Below, in pieces: positions 26,328-35,984 of a stretch of DNA of 64,000 bases. The stretch's first letter is position 1. Each line of letters starts with the position of its first letter. The translations under genes and the position numbers were made by a program. The DNA is from Maricaulis virginensis. Its GTDB lineage: Bacteria > Pseudomonadota > Alphaproteobacteria > Caulobacterales > Maricaulaceae. The DNA lies in NCBI RefSeq assembly GCF_027922185.1, contig NZ_BSFE01000001.1:372001-436000 (forward strand). Reading direction: 5' to 3'. The notes under the pieces are model-generated. The model saw nothing but the letters and a program-made list of their open reading frames with translations, was not told the DNA's origin and made no database searches.

Positions 26328-26362
26328 AAAAAGAAGGCGGCCCGGACAAGGTCCAGGCCGCC
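26328..26362 (-). terminator. Intrinsic terminator of the minus-strand TonB receptor
   Basis: On the minus strand GGCGGCCTGGAC, loop CTT, GTCCGGGCCGCC (12 bp, one mismatch), then TTCTTTTT. Confidence 0.85.
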
Positions 26363-26428
26363 TCCCCACTTCCGAAAGGGGTCCGCTCGGAACAAGCGGC
26401 CCCCGGGGCCCCCCGGCCCCCTCGGTGA

Positions 26429-29317
26429 TCAGAAGTTCTTGGTGATGTCGATGAAGGCCGTACGACCCCGACGATCGAACTGGGTCGCGAATGCGGCCGA
26501 GCCCTGCGTGGAGCTGTACTCGTAAGACACCGTCGGCGGCTGCTCGTCGAGCAGGTTCCGGATACCCACGGTCAGCGACCAGTCGTCCGCGTCATAGCGC
26601 ACGGAGCCATCGAACGTGGTGTAGGCTTCCGTTACAACATCATAGCCATAGTCAGCCACATTCAGGCCGTAGAGCGAGTTGTCCGACATTTTCGGGATGT
26701 AGTTGACCCCGAAATAATAGGTCGCGTCGCCACGGTAGAAGCTGAAGTCCAGCTGCGAGACATGGCTCGGATCGCCGATCGTGCCGTTATTGTCGACCGG
26801 AACCGAATCCTCGGTGAGGCGGAACTCGTCCATCTCGGTGAAGGTCGTGGACCAGTTGACCACCATGTCGGCGAAGGGCAGTTCGCGCTGGTAGCGCAAG
26901 GTGACATCGAAGCCATCCTGCACCTGGGTGGAGATGTTGAAATAGGAGTCGTTGAGCCGGCCGTTGAAGTTCCCGACGGCGTCGCGCTCCGGCACGAAGT
27001 CACAGATGGTGCCCGGTGTGCGGAACAGCGGATCCTGATAGCACTGCGTCAGGATGCCCGATGCGCCGAGACGGTTGACCTGGTCTTCAATGTCGTAGCG
27101 GAAGTACTCCACGGCGACAGACAGGCCGTCCAGCAGGTTGAGGACCGGCAGGTCCCAATCCGGCTGCACAACCAGGCCGATCGTGGTGGCGGTAGAGGTT
27201 TCCGCTTCCAGGCGACCCGTTCCATTGCCCAGCGTGACGGTTTCAGGGGTGTTGTTATAGCCCTGGAAGCCCGTCAGCGGGGTGGTGTCGAGACCATCGG
27301 CTGCACAGTTGGCAGCGACAACCGGCGTCAGTGCGCCCGTCGACGTGTCGCACGGATCCGAGCCGGAGTAGAACGAGGTCTGTCCGCCCAGATAGAGCTC
27401 ATACAGAGCCGGTGCGCGGAAGGACGTGCCTTGCGTGGCACGCAGGGTGACCTGCTCGATCGGCTGCCAGTAGAGGCCGACTTTCCAGGTTTCGCCCGAG
27501 TGGCCGGACTCATATTCCGTGGTACGCGCGGAAATATTCAGGTCCAGAGACCGGGCCAGCGGTGCACCCGACAGCAGCGGGATATCGAACTCGGCGTAGA
27601 TTTCCGAGACCTCGTCATCGCCGGCCGTGCGGCCCGCGCTGGTGAAGCCCCAGCTGAACCCGCCGGCAGATGCCGGACCGGGTTGATCGTCGATGGTGTC
27701 CTTCCGCCATTCAAAGCCCAGTGCCACGCCGAGCGGGCCGGCCGGCAGCTGGAAGAGCGGGCCGGAGATATAGCCGTTGAACAGGTGCTGGTCGAAGGTC
27801 GTCGTGCCGTACTCGTAGGTCTGCATGTAGGCACGGGCCGCCGGATCGATATAGCCATCGAGGAAGGCGGGGTTGAACGGGTCCAGCCACGGTACGCAGG
27901 CCCGGGAGCCTTCGGCACCGCGATTGCCTTCGACATTGACGCGGCAGTCATAGACGCCCGGCGAGGTCTCGACGAGATCGATCGCATCTTCCACGTGCTC
28001 GGAGTTCCAGATGTCATAGCCATAGCGGCCATTGGAGTGCCCGTAGGAATAGTAGACGTCCCAGTTCCATTCGGAGAAGAAATCGCCGAATACGGAAAGG
28101 TCGCCCCGCAGGCCCACCAGGGTCCGCAGCGTGTTGACTTCCTGCGAGCTGTCCGATTCCACCGGCGTCAGGGCCGTGGCGCGATGACCGAACGGGTTGC
28201 CCGGGTGGTCGCCCGGAATGTCCGGGAAGAACTGGCGCAGGCCGTTCGAGGACGAGTTGCGGTTCGTGAACAGGACTTCGCTATAGGCCTCGATCGACGG
28301 CGTCAGCTGATAGTCGGCGAAGGTTGCAAAGGACAGACGGCGCGACGGCTGGATGATCGACGCGGTCTCTTCGATCCCGTTGGCAAACCAGCGGCGCCCG
28401 GCGAGGGACGTCTGGACATTGCGCCAGCCGGCAAACCCGTCGTCAGAGGCCGTCGGATCCGGCGTGTAGCGGGTGTTGGTTTCACGGTCGATCGCATAGA
28501 TCGGCGTGTTGAAGCATTTGAACTCGCCCGTCGCCGGATCGATGACGTCGGTGCGGTTGCCTGCATCGTCAAAATAGCGCTGCTCCTGGCAGAGCGCCCA
28601 GTTCGGACGGTCGCCAGCGGTCAATTCCTGGTATTCCTCGTAGGATACGGTCGCCAGGAAGGAGCCACGGTCGAATTGCTCACCCATAGAGGCGTTGAAG
28701 CCGTAGACATTGCCGCCGCCTTCGAACGTGTGCGACGTGCTGGCATTCAGGGTGACGCCGTCGAACTCGGAATTGGTGATGATGTTCACCACGCCGGCCA
28801 CAGCGTCGGAACCGTAGACCGAGGACGCGCCGTCCTTGAGGATTTCCACGCGCTGAACGATGGCGGACGGAATGACGTTCAGGTCAACCGCGGCAACCGT
28901 ACCCCGGGTCCCCGCCGGGTTCAGTCGGCGGCCATTGAGCAGGACCAGGGTGCGCGTGGCGCCCAGGCCGCGCAGCGAGACCGTATTCGTGCCCGGACCG
29001 CCATCGGTGACGAAACCGGCGAAGAAGTCGTTGATCTGGGTTGAACCCATCGCGATCGTGCTGTCCTGGAGGATGTCGTCCAGACCGGTCAGGCCGGCGA
29101 TGGTGGCTTCTTCGCGCGTGATCACCTGGACCGGCGACGACGAAGAAAACTCGTCACGGGCGATGCGCGACCCAGTGACAACGACCACGTCCTGCTCGTC
29201 AGTGCTTTCGTCCGTGTCGTCTTGGGCGAAGGCCGGCGACATCGCCAGGCCGGTGGCAGCGAAACCCGCGATCACGGTCGATCGAAGGATTCGCGTCTTG
29301 AAATCGTCTTTGCTCAT
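26429..29317 (-). CDS. TonB-dependent receptor
   Basis: A 962-residue outer-membrane importer. The signal peptide ends about 'MSPAFAQDD'; the N-terminal segment 'DVVVVTGSRIARDEF' is TonB-box-like. The plug domain spans about residues 55-165 ('RGLGATRTLVLLNGRRL', 'VQRVEILKDGASSVYGSDAV'); the 22-strand barrel follows, ending 'TAFIDITKNF' with the terminal Phe. Loops contain several cysteines. Substrate unknown; members of this clade serve peptides, carbohydrates or siderophores. It is divergent from a second receptor across a 456-base gap. Confidence 0.93.
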   Translation of the reverse strand: MSKDDFKTRILRSTVIAGFAATGLAMSPAFAQDDTDESTDEQDVVVVTGSRIARDEFSSSSPVQVITREEATIAGLTGLDDILQDSTIAMGSTQINDFFAGFVTDGGPGTNTVSLRGLGATRTLVLLNGRRLNPAGTRGTVAAVDLNVIPSAIVQRVEILKDGASSVYGSDAVAGVVNIITNSEFDGVTLNASTSHTFEGGGNVYGFNASMGEQFDRGSFLATVSYEEYQELTAGDRPNWALCQEQRYFDDAGNRTDVIDPATGEFKCFNTPIYAIDRETNTRYTPDPTASDDGFAGWRNVQTSLAGRRWFANGIEETASIIQPSRRLSFATFADYQLTPSIEAYSEVLFTNRNSSSNGLRQFFPDIPGDHPGNPFGHRATALTPVESDSSQEVNTLRTLVGLRGDLSVFGDFFSEWNWDVYYSYGHSNGRYGYDIWNSEHVEDAIDLVETSPGVYDCRVNVEGNRGAEGSRACVPWLDPFNPAFLDGYIDPAARAYMQTYEYGTTTFDQHLFNGYISGPLFQLPAGPLGVALGFEWRKDTIDDQPGPASAGGFSWGFTSAGRTAGDDEVSEIYAEFDIPLLSGAPLARSLDLNISARTTEYESGHSGETWKVGLYWQPIEQVTLRATQGTSFRAPALYELYLGGQTSFYSGSDPCDTSTGALTPVVAANCAADGLDTTPLTGFQGYNNTPETVTLGNGTGRLEAETSTATTIGLVVQPDWDLPVLNLLDGLSVAVEYFRYDIEDQVNRLGASGILTQCYQDPLFRTPGTICDFVPERDAVGNFNGRLNDSYFNISTQVQDGFDVTLRYQRELPFADMVVNWSTTFTEMDEFRLTEDSVPVDNNGTIGDPSHVSQLDFSFYRGDATYYFGVNYIPKMSDNSLYGLNVADYGYDVVTEAYTTFDGSVRYDADDWSLTVGIRNLLDEQPPTVSYEYSSTQGSAAFATQFDRRGRTAFIDITKNF

Positions 29318-29773
29318 GTAATCCCCTCAAGGAGCTGGACCGCCGTCCAGAAGGCGACGGTCTCGTATGTTGAAGTCCGCTATTCCGGGCGTCTGACGAC
29401 GCGCCGGAACACCGGAAGGCGCCCGCGATTCCGGGCGCTTGAGGGGAGAAGGCCGAAATGGCCGGACACACTGACAGTCCGATGATCCAGGTTGCGGCCC
29501 GGCGTTGCGAACGCGCATCAGTGCGACAAACGGCCGGGAAATCGATGCGAAAGGCGGCGGCCGACCTTGCCAGACAGGCTGGCTGTCATCCGCCCCGCAA
29601 AATCCGCCATTCACCGGCATTCTGTCATTCGCCGACCAGGTTTGGCGCAGGCCGAATTCCGCTGTCGGCCGGTCCGGCCTCCCCGTAACCCCATTCGATG
29701 CGCTCGTGCGCATTCAAACGTGCATGCGGGTCACCGCATGTGAGGGGATATCCAAGCCGGGGAGTAAATCGGC
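29318..29773. promoter_or_regulatory. Divergent control region between two TonB receptors
   Basis: A 456-base gap without a convincing gene. Visible are ATTCCGGGCG twice (29382-29391, 29427-29436, 45 bases apart), the inverted pair CCCCTCAAG (29323-29331) and CTTGAGGGG (29437-29445), whose left half includes the minus-strand SD, and a palindrome CATGCGG-GTCA-CCGCATG (29723-29740) 33 bases before the plus-strand start. Promoter positions cannot be fixed by eye. Confidence 0.5.
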
Positions 29774-32700
29774 ATGAAAAATCAAGCATTCAGGTCATTC
29801 GGCAGCGGTCTGGGACGATCCGCTTTGCTGGGCGCGACGATGCTGGCAGGCCTTGCGGCCGTGTCGGCACCGGCCTTCGCGCAAGAGGATACGGCCGGGG
29901 ACGACGAGGTGATCGTGATCACCGGCTCGCGGATTGCGCGCCAGGACTATGTCGCCGACAGCCCGCTGGTCTCCGTGACCGGCGACCAGGTCGTCGCCAA
30001 TGCGGACATCACGATCGATACCTATCTCAACACGCTGCCGCAGGTGAACCCGGCCGGCACCACCACGTCCAACAATCCGGGCAATGGCGGTCAGGCGAAT
30101 GTCGACCTGCGCGGTTTCGGCGCCAACCGGAACATCGTTCTGATCGACGGCCGCCGTGCGATGCCGTCCAGCGCGGGGCTGACGGTTGACCTCAACACCA
30201 TTCCGGCCGCCCTGATCGACCGGATCGAGGTCGCAACCGGCGGTGCCGGTGCCGTGTACGGTGCCGACGCCGTGGCCGGTGCGGTCAACGTCATCCTGCA
30301 GGACGATTTCGAGGGCGTCGATTTCCGCGCGACCTACGAGAACTCCACCGAATACTGGGATGCCCAGGAGTATGGCGTGTCGCTGGTGATCGGCGGCAAT
30401 ATCGATGACGGCCGCGGCAATGCCGTGATCGCATTCGACCGCTCCGTGCGCGAGGGCATGATCAAGAGCCAGCGTCCTTTCGCCGAACAGGCGACGGCGA
30501 CGACCAGCTTCTTCCCGGCCGGCTCGCTGCTCTTCGGTGCGGCCAACCGCCCGACCGAAGCCTCGATCGATGCGGTCTTCGCCGGCTACGGTGTCGACCC
30601 GGCCAATGTCAGCGTCGGCAACCGCTTCGGTTTCAACCTGGATGGCACGCTGTTCTCGGCGGGTATCTTCAACCACCCGTCCGACGTGGAAAACTTCCGG
30701 TATGATATCGACGGCAACGTCAACCAGAACATCTTCCCGGATGCCTATTCCTACAATTTCGACTTCGTGAACCTGCTCACCCTGCCGATGGAGCGCGACA
30801 GCTTCATGGCCCGGGCAGACTATGATCTCGACAATGGCGTCAACATCTTCGGCAATATCTCCTGGGCTCAATATTCTTCCGCCCAGGCCCTGGCGCCGAC
30901 CCCGATCCCGACCGTGCAGACGCGCGCGCCGGGTGAGAACTCGACCATTCAGGCCGTTTCGGCCCTGGTCGAGCCGGGCCGTACCGTGTCGAACCAGCTG
31001 ATCATTCCGGTCACCAACCCGTTCATCCCGACCGATCTGGCGGCCATCCTGGCGAGCCGGACCGGCGATGATCCGAACCTTGTCGGTGCCGGTGCCCTGG
31101 AGCCGTTCCTGATGCGCCAGCGGACCCTGTCCGCCGGTCTGCGCCAGTCGAACTTCGAGAACACCGTGACCAGCTACACCTTCGGTGCCGAAGGCCCGAT
31201 CGGTTCCAGCGGCTGGACCTGGCATGCCTATGTCTCGCGCGGTGACACCGAAATCGACCGCAACCAGCAAGGCAATATCGATACCGATCGCCTGCAGATC
31301 CTGCTGGAGGCCGCCGATGGCGGTGACAGCATCTGCTCCGGCGGTTTCAATCCGTTCGGCCGCCAGCCGCTGTCTGCGGAATGTATCGACTATCTCGAGG
31401 TGTCCTCGACCGCGTCGACGGAGTTCTCCCAGACGGTCGGTCAGCTCTATGTTGCCGGCGACGCCTTCAACATGCCGGCCGGTCCGGTGTCGATGGTGCT
31501 GGGTGCCGAATATCGCGGCTTCGAGTTCGACTTCGATCCCGGTTCGGGCGGCGGCCCCATCTCCGGCTTCAATGCGCAAAACCCGAACTCGGGCACGAAC
31601 TCGTTCGAAGACCTGTTCGGTGAGGCGCTGATTCCGCTGGCGGGCGACGACGCACCGTTCGGCGCGATCGATCTGAGCCTGGGCTATCGCGTCTCGCGCA
31701 GCGAATTCCGCGACGGTATCACCGGTGATACGGGTGGCTCGAACGATCCGGCCTACAAGGCCGAGCTGAGCTGGGAGCCGCTGGACTATGCACGCTTCCG
31801 GGCGTCCTACCAGCACTCCGTGCGCGCGCCGAACTTCGGCGAGCTGTTCGGCGGTGGCGGTTCTGCGCCGCAATACTTCGATCCGTGCTCGATCACCGGT
31901 GTCCAGCGCTCCGGACCCGATTCGGTGCAGATGCGGGCCTTGTGCGCGGCAACGGGCGTGGCCTCTCCGGATGCCTATGTCCAGACGCCGGGTACCCAGG
32001 CGTCTGTGACCACGACCGGCAATACGGATCTCGATCCGGAATCGGCTGACACTTTCACCATCGGTGCGGTGTTCCAGTCGCCGGTCTCCAACCGCTGGCT
32101 GGACCGTTTCCAGGGCACGATCGACTACTGGCGCATCGACATCTCGTCGCCGATCCTGGCGCCGGGTGTGAACCAGCTGATTGCCGATTGCTACAACTAC
32201 TACGGCACCAATCCGACCTATGATGTGAACCGGGACTCCTGTGCCGGTATCGTGCGCGGCGGCGGTGACATTTTCGGCGTTGCCGATGTCAACGATCCGA
32301 ACGGGCTCTATCCGGGTCTGAACGGGGGTTCGCAACAGGCCTCCGGTATCGACATCGCCTTTGGCTGGGGCTTCGAGCCGGAATGGCTCGGTGCGCCGTC
32401 CTGGGCCGGCAGCGTCACCACCAGCGTGATGCTGACGCATCTGCTGGAGTGGAAACAGCAGGACCTCAACAGCCTGCCGGATCTGGACTATGCCGGTACG
32501 GTGTCCTTCTTCGGCGAAGGTCTGGGCACCTCCTTCCCGGAATGGAAGGCTGTCTGGAACACGCGCTGGACCGTGGCGGACTTCGATCTCGATGTGCGCG
32601 CACAGTACATCGCGTCGATGGACAACCGTGCCAGCGTGATCTTCCCGGTCGAGACCAGCTTCACCGGTACCGACGCTGTCTGGTACTGGGATGTGGCCGG

Positions 32701-32863
32701 AACCTGGAACATCACCGACAACGCCTCGATCCGTCTCGGCGTGAACAACCTGTTCGACGAACAGCCGCCGGAATACGCACCGAACGTGCAGTCGGGCACC
32801 GACCCGTCGCTGTACGACGTCGTCGGGCGCCGTGTGTTCGGCCAGATCGCCCTGCGTTACTAG
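29774..32863 (+). CDS. TonB-dependent receptor
   Basis: A 1029-residue outer-membrane receptor. The signal peptide ends 'VSAPAFAQED'; 'DEVIVITGSRIARQDYV' resembles a TonB box. The plug spans about residues 50-170 ('DLRGFGANRNIVLIDGRRAM', 'RIEVATGGAGAVYGADAVAG'); the barrel ends 'RVFGQIALRY'. The ATG follows GGGGAG. It is longer than its divergent neighbour and only distantly similar beyond the plug. A perfect terminator and a two-component system follow. Substrate unknown. Confidence 0.94.
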   Translation: MKNQAFRSFGSGLGRSALLGATMLAGLAAVSAPAFAQEDTAGDDEVIVITGSRIARQDYVADSPLVSVTGDQVVANADITIDTYLNTLPQVNPAGTTTSNNPGNGGQANVDLRGFGANRNIVLIDGRRAMPSSAGLTVDLNTIPAALIDRIEVATGGAGAVYGADAVAGAVNVILQDDFEGVDFRATYENSTEYWDAQEYGVSLVIGGNIDDGRGNAVIAFDRSVREGMIKSQRPFAEQATATTSFFPAGSLLFGAANRPTEASIDAVFAGYGVDPANVSVGNRFGFNLDGTLFSAGIFNHPSDVENFRYDIDGNVNQNIFPDAYSYNFDFVNLLTLPMERDSFMARADYDLDNGVNIFGNISWAQYSSAQALAPTPIPTVQTRAPGENSTIQAVSALVEPGRTVSNQLIIPVTNPFIPTDLAAILASRTGDDPNLVGAGALEPFLMRQRTLSAGLRQSNFENTVTSYTFGAEGPIGSSGWTWHAYVSRGDTEIDRNQQGNIDTDRLQILLEAADGGDSICSGGFNPFGRQPLSAECIDYLEVSSTASTEFSQTVGQLYVAGDAFNMPAGPVSMVLGAEYRGFEFDFDPGSGGGPISGFNAQNPNSGTNSFEDLFGEALIPLAGDDAPFGAIDLSLGYRVSRSEFRDGITGDTGGSNDPAYKAELSWEPLDYARFRASYQHSVRAPNFGELFGGGGSAPQYFDPCSITGVQRSGPDSVQMRALCAATGVASPDAYVQTPGTQASVTTTGNTDLDPESADTFTIGAVFQSPVSNRWLDRFQGTIDYWRIDISSPILAPGVNQLIADCYNYYGTNPTYDVNRDSCAGIVRGGGDIFGVADVNDPNGLYPGLNGGSQQASGIDIAFGWGFEPEWLGAPSWAGSVTTSVMLTHLLEWKQQDLNSLPDLDYAGTVSFFGEGLGTSFPEWKAVWNTRWTVADFDLDVRAQYIASMDNRASVIFPVETSFTGTDAVWYWDVAGTWNITDNASIRLGVNNLFDEQPPEYAPNVQSGTDPSLYDVVGRRVFGQIALRY

Positions 32864-32917
32864 TGAGGGGAGACGCACCTGCCCGGTCTCTGGCCGGGCA
32901 GGGCTGCGTGACAGGGG

Positions 32918-32952
32918 AAGGGCGGCGAACCGGTGGGTTCGCCGCCCTTTTT
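32918..32952 (+). terminator. Intrinsic terminator of the plus-strand TonB receptor
   Basis: A 14-bp perfect stem, AAGGGCGGCGAACC / GGTTCGCCGCCCTT, loop GGTG, then TTT. Confidence 0.95.
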
Positions 32953-32975
32953 CATGGCTGAATACGGGGGAAGGG

Positions 32976-33743
32976 TCAGTCGGCGATCTGGCTCAGCGCG
33001 GTGCGCAGGGCGCCTTCATAGGACCGGCCGACACGCACGATCTGGCCATTGTCCAGGTGCACGAGACGGCCGCCATGCTCGGTTGTCGAGGACATGGTGA
33101 TGCGCTGCTTGTTGACGATTGCCGAGCGGTGCACGCGCATGAACATGCGCTCGTCCAGCAGGCTTTCCATCGCCGTCAGCGTGTCGCGGTGCAGCCAGGA
33201 CCGGTCGCGGCAGTGCAGGCGGACATAATCTCCCTCGGCCTCGACCCAGTCGATCGTGCGCTTGGGCACGCGCACCATGCCTTCGCGGCCCTTCACCCAG
33301 AGCGCATCGTCGGCTCCGGTGCCATTGCCGCGCAGGGCGTCGATCACCGTTTCCAGCTCGCCGATGCGTGACTGGGCGTCCTGCAGGCGCAGCAGGCTGC
33401 GCGCGCGGGCGAGGGCGGTGTCCAGCCGTTCCGGCTTCACCGGCTTGAGCAGGTAGTCGACGGCGGCTTCCTCGAAGGCCTCGGCGGCGTGATGACTGTA
33501 GGCGGTAACGAAGATCACGGCCGGGGCATCGGGCCCGTTGAGCTGGCGCGAGACCAGCAGACCGTCCGTGCCGGGCATGTGAATGTCGAGCAGCACGACG
33601 TCCGGGCGCAGCGCCGCGATCATCTCCATCGCCTCGTCGCCGTCACGCGCCACACCGGCGATTTCGTATTGCGGCCGGCGGGCCAGCAGGACTTCCAGCC
33701 GGCGCGAGGCCAGCCGCTCGTCATCAACGATCAGGATGCGCAT
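32976..33743 (-). CDS. LytTR-family response regulator
   Basis: A 255-residue regulator: receiver domain (1-120) with 'IVDDERLA', phospho-acceptor D53 in 'VVLLDIHMPG' and 'LLKPVKPERLD'; a coiled linker (about 120-145); and a LytTR DNA-binding domain (150-255) with 'VDWVEAEGDYVRLH'-type strand ('IDWVEAEGDYVRLH') and 'MRVHRSAIVN'. AlgR/LytR class. It overlaps the 3' end of the kinase gene by 20 bases, so the pair is cotranscribed. Targets unknown; nearby TonB receptor genes are candidates. Confidence 0.94.
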   Translation of the reverse strand: MRILIVDDERLASRRLEVLLARRPQYEIAGVARDGDEAMEMIAALRPDVVLLDIHMPGTDGLLVSRQLNGPDAPAVIFVTAYSHHAAEAFEEAAVDYLLKPVKPERLDTALARARSLLRLQDAQSRIGELETVIDALRGNGTGADDALWVKGREGMVRVPKRTIDWVEAEGDYVRLHCRDRSWLHRDTLTAMESLLDERMFMRVHRSAIVNKQRITMSSTTEHGGRLVHLDNGQIVRVGRSYEGALRTALSQIAD

Positions 33744-35418
33744 CCTTCTTCCCTCCCTGGGTCTGTCCTGTGTCTGTTTCGGTCGCCGCGGCGGTCACCG
33801 GTTCGCCGACCTCAAGCGGCAGGCGGATACGCACGGCAAAGCCGCCGCCCTTGACCGGGCCGGCCGCCAGATCGGCGTGCCTGCCGTAAAGGACTTCCAG
33901 CCGGGCGCGGATATTGTTCAGCCCGACGCCCGTGCCTTCCGGCGGCGTGGCGGGGACCGGCCCGCCGCTGTCGGTGATGTCCAGCACCAGCATCTCGCCC
34001 TCGCGCCGGGCCCGGATGGCGATATGCACCTGCACCCGTGACCTCGAGACGGCGTATTTCACCGAATTCTCCAGCACCGGCTGCAGGATCAGCGAGGGGA
34101 CGAGCGCCTTGCGGACAGCCGGGTCGATGTCGCGCTCGACCTCGAGCCGGCTGTCGAAACGGGCCTTCTCGATCCCGAGATAGAGATCCTGCGCGGCCAG
34201 TTCCTCGTCCAGCGGCACACGCTCGTCCGGCGAGGTCTGCAGCGCAAAGCGCAGGAAATCGCTGAGCCGGCCCAGCATGGTCTCGGCCTCGTCATTGTGC
34301 CGGTCGATGACCAGCGAGGAGATGGCGTTGATCGTGTTGAACAGGAAATGCGGGTTGAGCTGGAAGCGCAGCATTTTCAGCTGGGCTTCCTGGGCCAGCA
34401 CGGCGGAATCGTAGAGCTGCCATTCCTGGGCGCGGATGCGGCCGAAAGCCTCGATCACCAGATAGATCGCCGACCAGGCAATGAAGGCGGGCATGTTGAA
34501 GACGAACCAGCGCGGCGCGATGTGGGTCAGGCCTTCCCAGCCTCGCGTCGTCATGCGGCTGTTGGTGAATTCGGTCGGGAAGACCTCGTACCACATCAGC
34601 CACATCATCACGATGTAGAAGCAGGTCGCCAGCATCGAGCTGCCCATGATCAGGGCAAAGCGTGCCGACAGGTCGAGCTGCCGCGTGGGGCGCAGCACCG
34701 CATAGTGGATCAGCGTGGTGGCGGCGAGCCCGCTCGCCTCGATGACGACATTGCGCCAGAGATTGTAGACGTCCTCGATCATCGCGATGCTGGTCAGGAC
34801 GGTGAACAGCAGATTGCAGGTCCAGAAGACGATCTGCATCCGCCAGAATACTGCAGCCCGCATGCCGTCATTGGCACCGTCGATGGTCGTCGTCGGCAAC
34901 CGGTTCGCCGATCCCAGCGTCCGGTTGAGCCGCGATTGCAGGCCGCGCTGGCGCGCCGGGTCCGGCCGCCGGCTCTGGTCGAGACGCCAGGTCAGCGCGC
35001 ACCAGCCGGCAAACACCCAGACATCCATCATCCAGCGCTGGCCGACCCGGGTCAGCATGTCCCGTTCGATCCCGCCGGTCCCCTCGCGCGCCGTGAACAG
35101 CAGGTTGACGACGGAGAAGACGAGTGCGGTCGCGGCGATGGCGATGATGAGGGTGGTGAACCGGCGCACAGCCGGCAGCTCGCGCGTCCGGCGGATCAGG
35201 TCCGTCAGCATGAAGGACAGCAATCCCCCTGCCGTGGAAACCGGCACCAGCCGCGGCAGCAGCCCCGGACGGGCAACGAATTCGTTCCAGTCGGCCACGA
35301 GGTTGAAGAAGGCGATCACGCACCAGAACAGGATGAGGGCGATGGCGAGGTGGCGTGCGGCGAGACGGTCGCTTCTGAAGGCGTCCGGGGCCGGCGAGAG
35401 AGGCGGTGCACTGAACAT
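33724..35418 (-). CDS. LytS-type sensor histidine kinase
   Basis: A 564-residue membrane kinase. At least six hydrophobic helices occupy residues 25-340 (for example 'HLAIALILFWCVIAFFNLV'). The His_kinase domain has the phospho-acceptor in 'FQLNPHFLFNTINAISSLV', and the HATPase_c domain has 'VPSLILQPVLENSVKYAVS' and the G-box 'GTGVGLNNIRARLEVLYG'. It has no recognisable extracellular sensor domain, so signal sensing may occur in the membrane. Cognate to the overlapping LytTR regulator. Confidence 0.93.
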   Translation of the reverse strand: MFSAPPLSPAPDAFRSDRLAARHLAIALILFWCVIAFFNLVADWNEFVARPGLLPRLVPVSTAGGLLSFMLTDLIRRTRELPAVRRFTTLIIAIAATALVFSVVNLLFTAREGTGGIERDMLTRVGQRWMMDVWVFAGWCALTWRLDQSRRPDPARQRGLQSRLNRTLGSANRLPTTTIDGANDGMRAAVFWRMQIVFWTCNLLFTVLTSIAMIEDVYNLWRNVVIEASGLAATTLIHYAVLRPTRQLDLSARFALIMGSSMLATCFYIVMMWLMWYEVFPTEFTNSRMTTRGWEGLTHIAPRWFVFNMPAFIAWSAIYLVIEAFGRIRAQEWQLYDSAVLAQEAQLKMLRFQLNPHFLFNTINAISSLVIDRHNDEAETMLGRLSDFLRFALQTSPDERVPLDEELAAQDLYLGIEKARFDSRLEVERDIDPAVRKALVPSLILQPVLENSVKYAVSRSRVQVHIAIRARREGEMLVLDITDSGGPVPATPPEGTGVGLNNIRARLEVLYGRHADLAAGPVKGGGFAVRIRLPLEVGEPVTAAATETDTGQTQGGKKDAHPDR

Positions 35419-35649
35419 GCGTCCAGCCTAGTCGCGCCCCTGCGCCGCCCAAATCGGCGCGCTCGTCGTTCGTCGGGTTTATCATGGCGTTTGTCGCAGA
35501 TATGCGGCGTTCACGGTGTTTGTGGTGCCGTTAGGGCACAATCCGGTGCGACGAACGGAGTTTTGGGGGCAGCGTCGGAGCTTGGAGGAAGAGTGTGCGG
35601 CGAGTTGGGCTGTTTTGCAGTTCGTCCAGCTATAGTCTTGAGGGCAATG

Positions 35650-35761
35650 TTCCCGTTCGGGAATAAAACCCGGAGATTCATCGCGTCCGATCGTAATATG
35701 CCCGATCGGGAATGTCTTGCTTGATTTCGCGGTTTTGCGATCATATATTCCCGATCGGGAA
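35650..35761 (+). promoter_or_regulatory. hipBA control region: three operators at 49-bp spacing
   Basis: Three 14-base inverted repeats TTCCCGATCGGGAA-type: 35650-35663 (TT centre), 35699-35712 (TG at its 5' end) and 35748-35761. Starts are exactly 49 bases apart. A promoter TTGATT (35721-35726), 17-base spacer, TATATT (35744-35749) overlaps the third. HipB-type repressors bind such multiple inverted repeats and autoregulate. The remainder of the gap back to the kinase gene shows no gene. Confidence 0.8.
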
Positions 35762-35774
35762 TTTGAGGTGCATC

Positions 35775-35984
35775 ATGACACCAACCGAAATCGGCGCCCT
35801 GATACGGGATACGCGCAAGCGGCAAGGGCTGTTGCAGGCCGAGCTTGCGGCGGCGTCCGGTGTCGGGCTGCGCTTCCTGATTGAGCTGGAGGCCGGCAAG
35901 CCGACGGCCCGGATCGGAAAAGTGCTGGATGTGCTCGCAGCGCTGGGCTGCAAAGTGCAAATCCTGACGCCGGAGGCTGGTTGA
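35775..35984 (+). CDS. hipB: HipB-like helix-turn-helix antitoxin
   Basis: A 69-residue XRE-type HTH protein: 'IGALIRDTRKRQGLLQAELA' and 'GVGLRFLIELEAGKPTARIG' form the DNA-binding helices. Antitoxin and autorepressor of the hip locus; it should neutralise HipA and bind the three operators upstream. The ATG follows GAGGTG. Its TGA overlaps the hipA ATG (TGATG). Confidence 0.9.
   Translation: MTPTEIGALIRDTRKRQGLLQAELAAASGVGLRFLIELEAGKPTARIGKVLDVLAALGCKVQILTPEAG

Noticed and set aside
26762..29044. A 760-residue open frame opposite the minus-strand TonB receptor, with similar ones opposite the other receptor and metG
   Set aside because: High-GC antisense shadows: no domain, and low-complexity composition.
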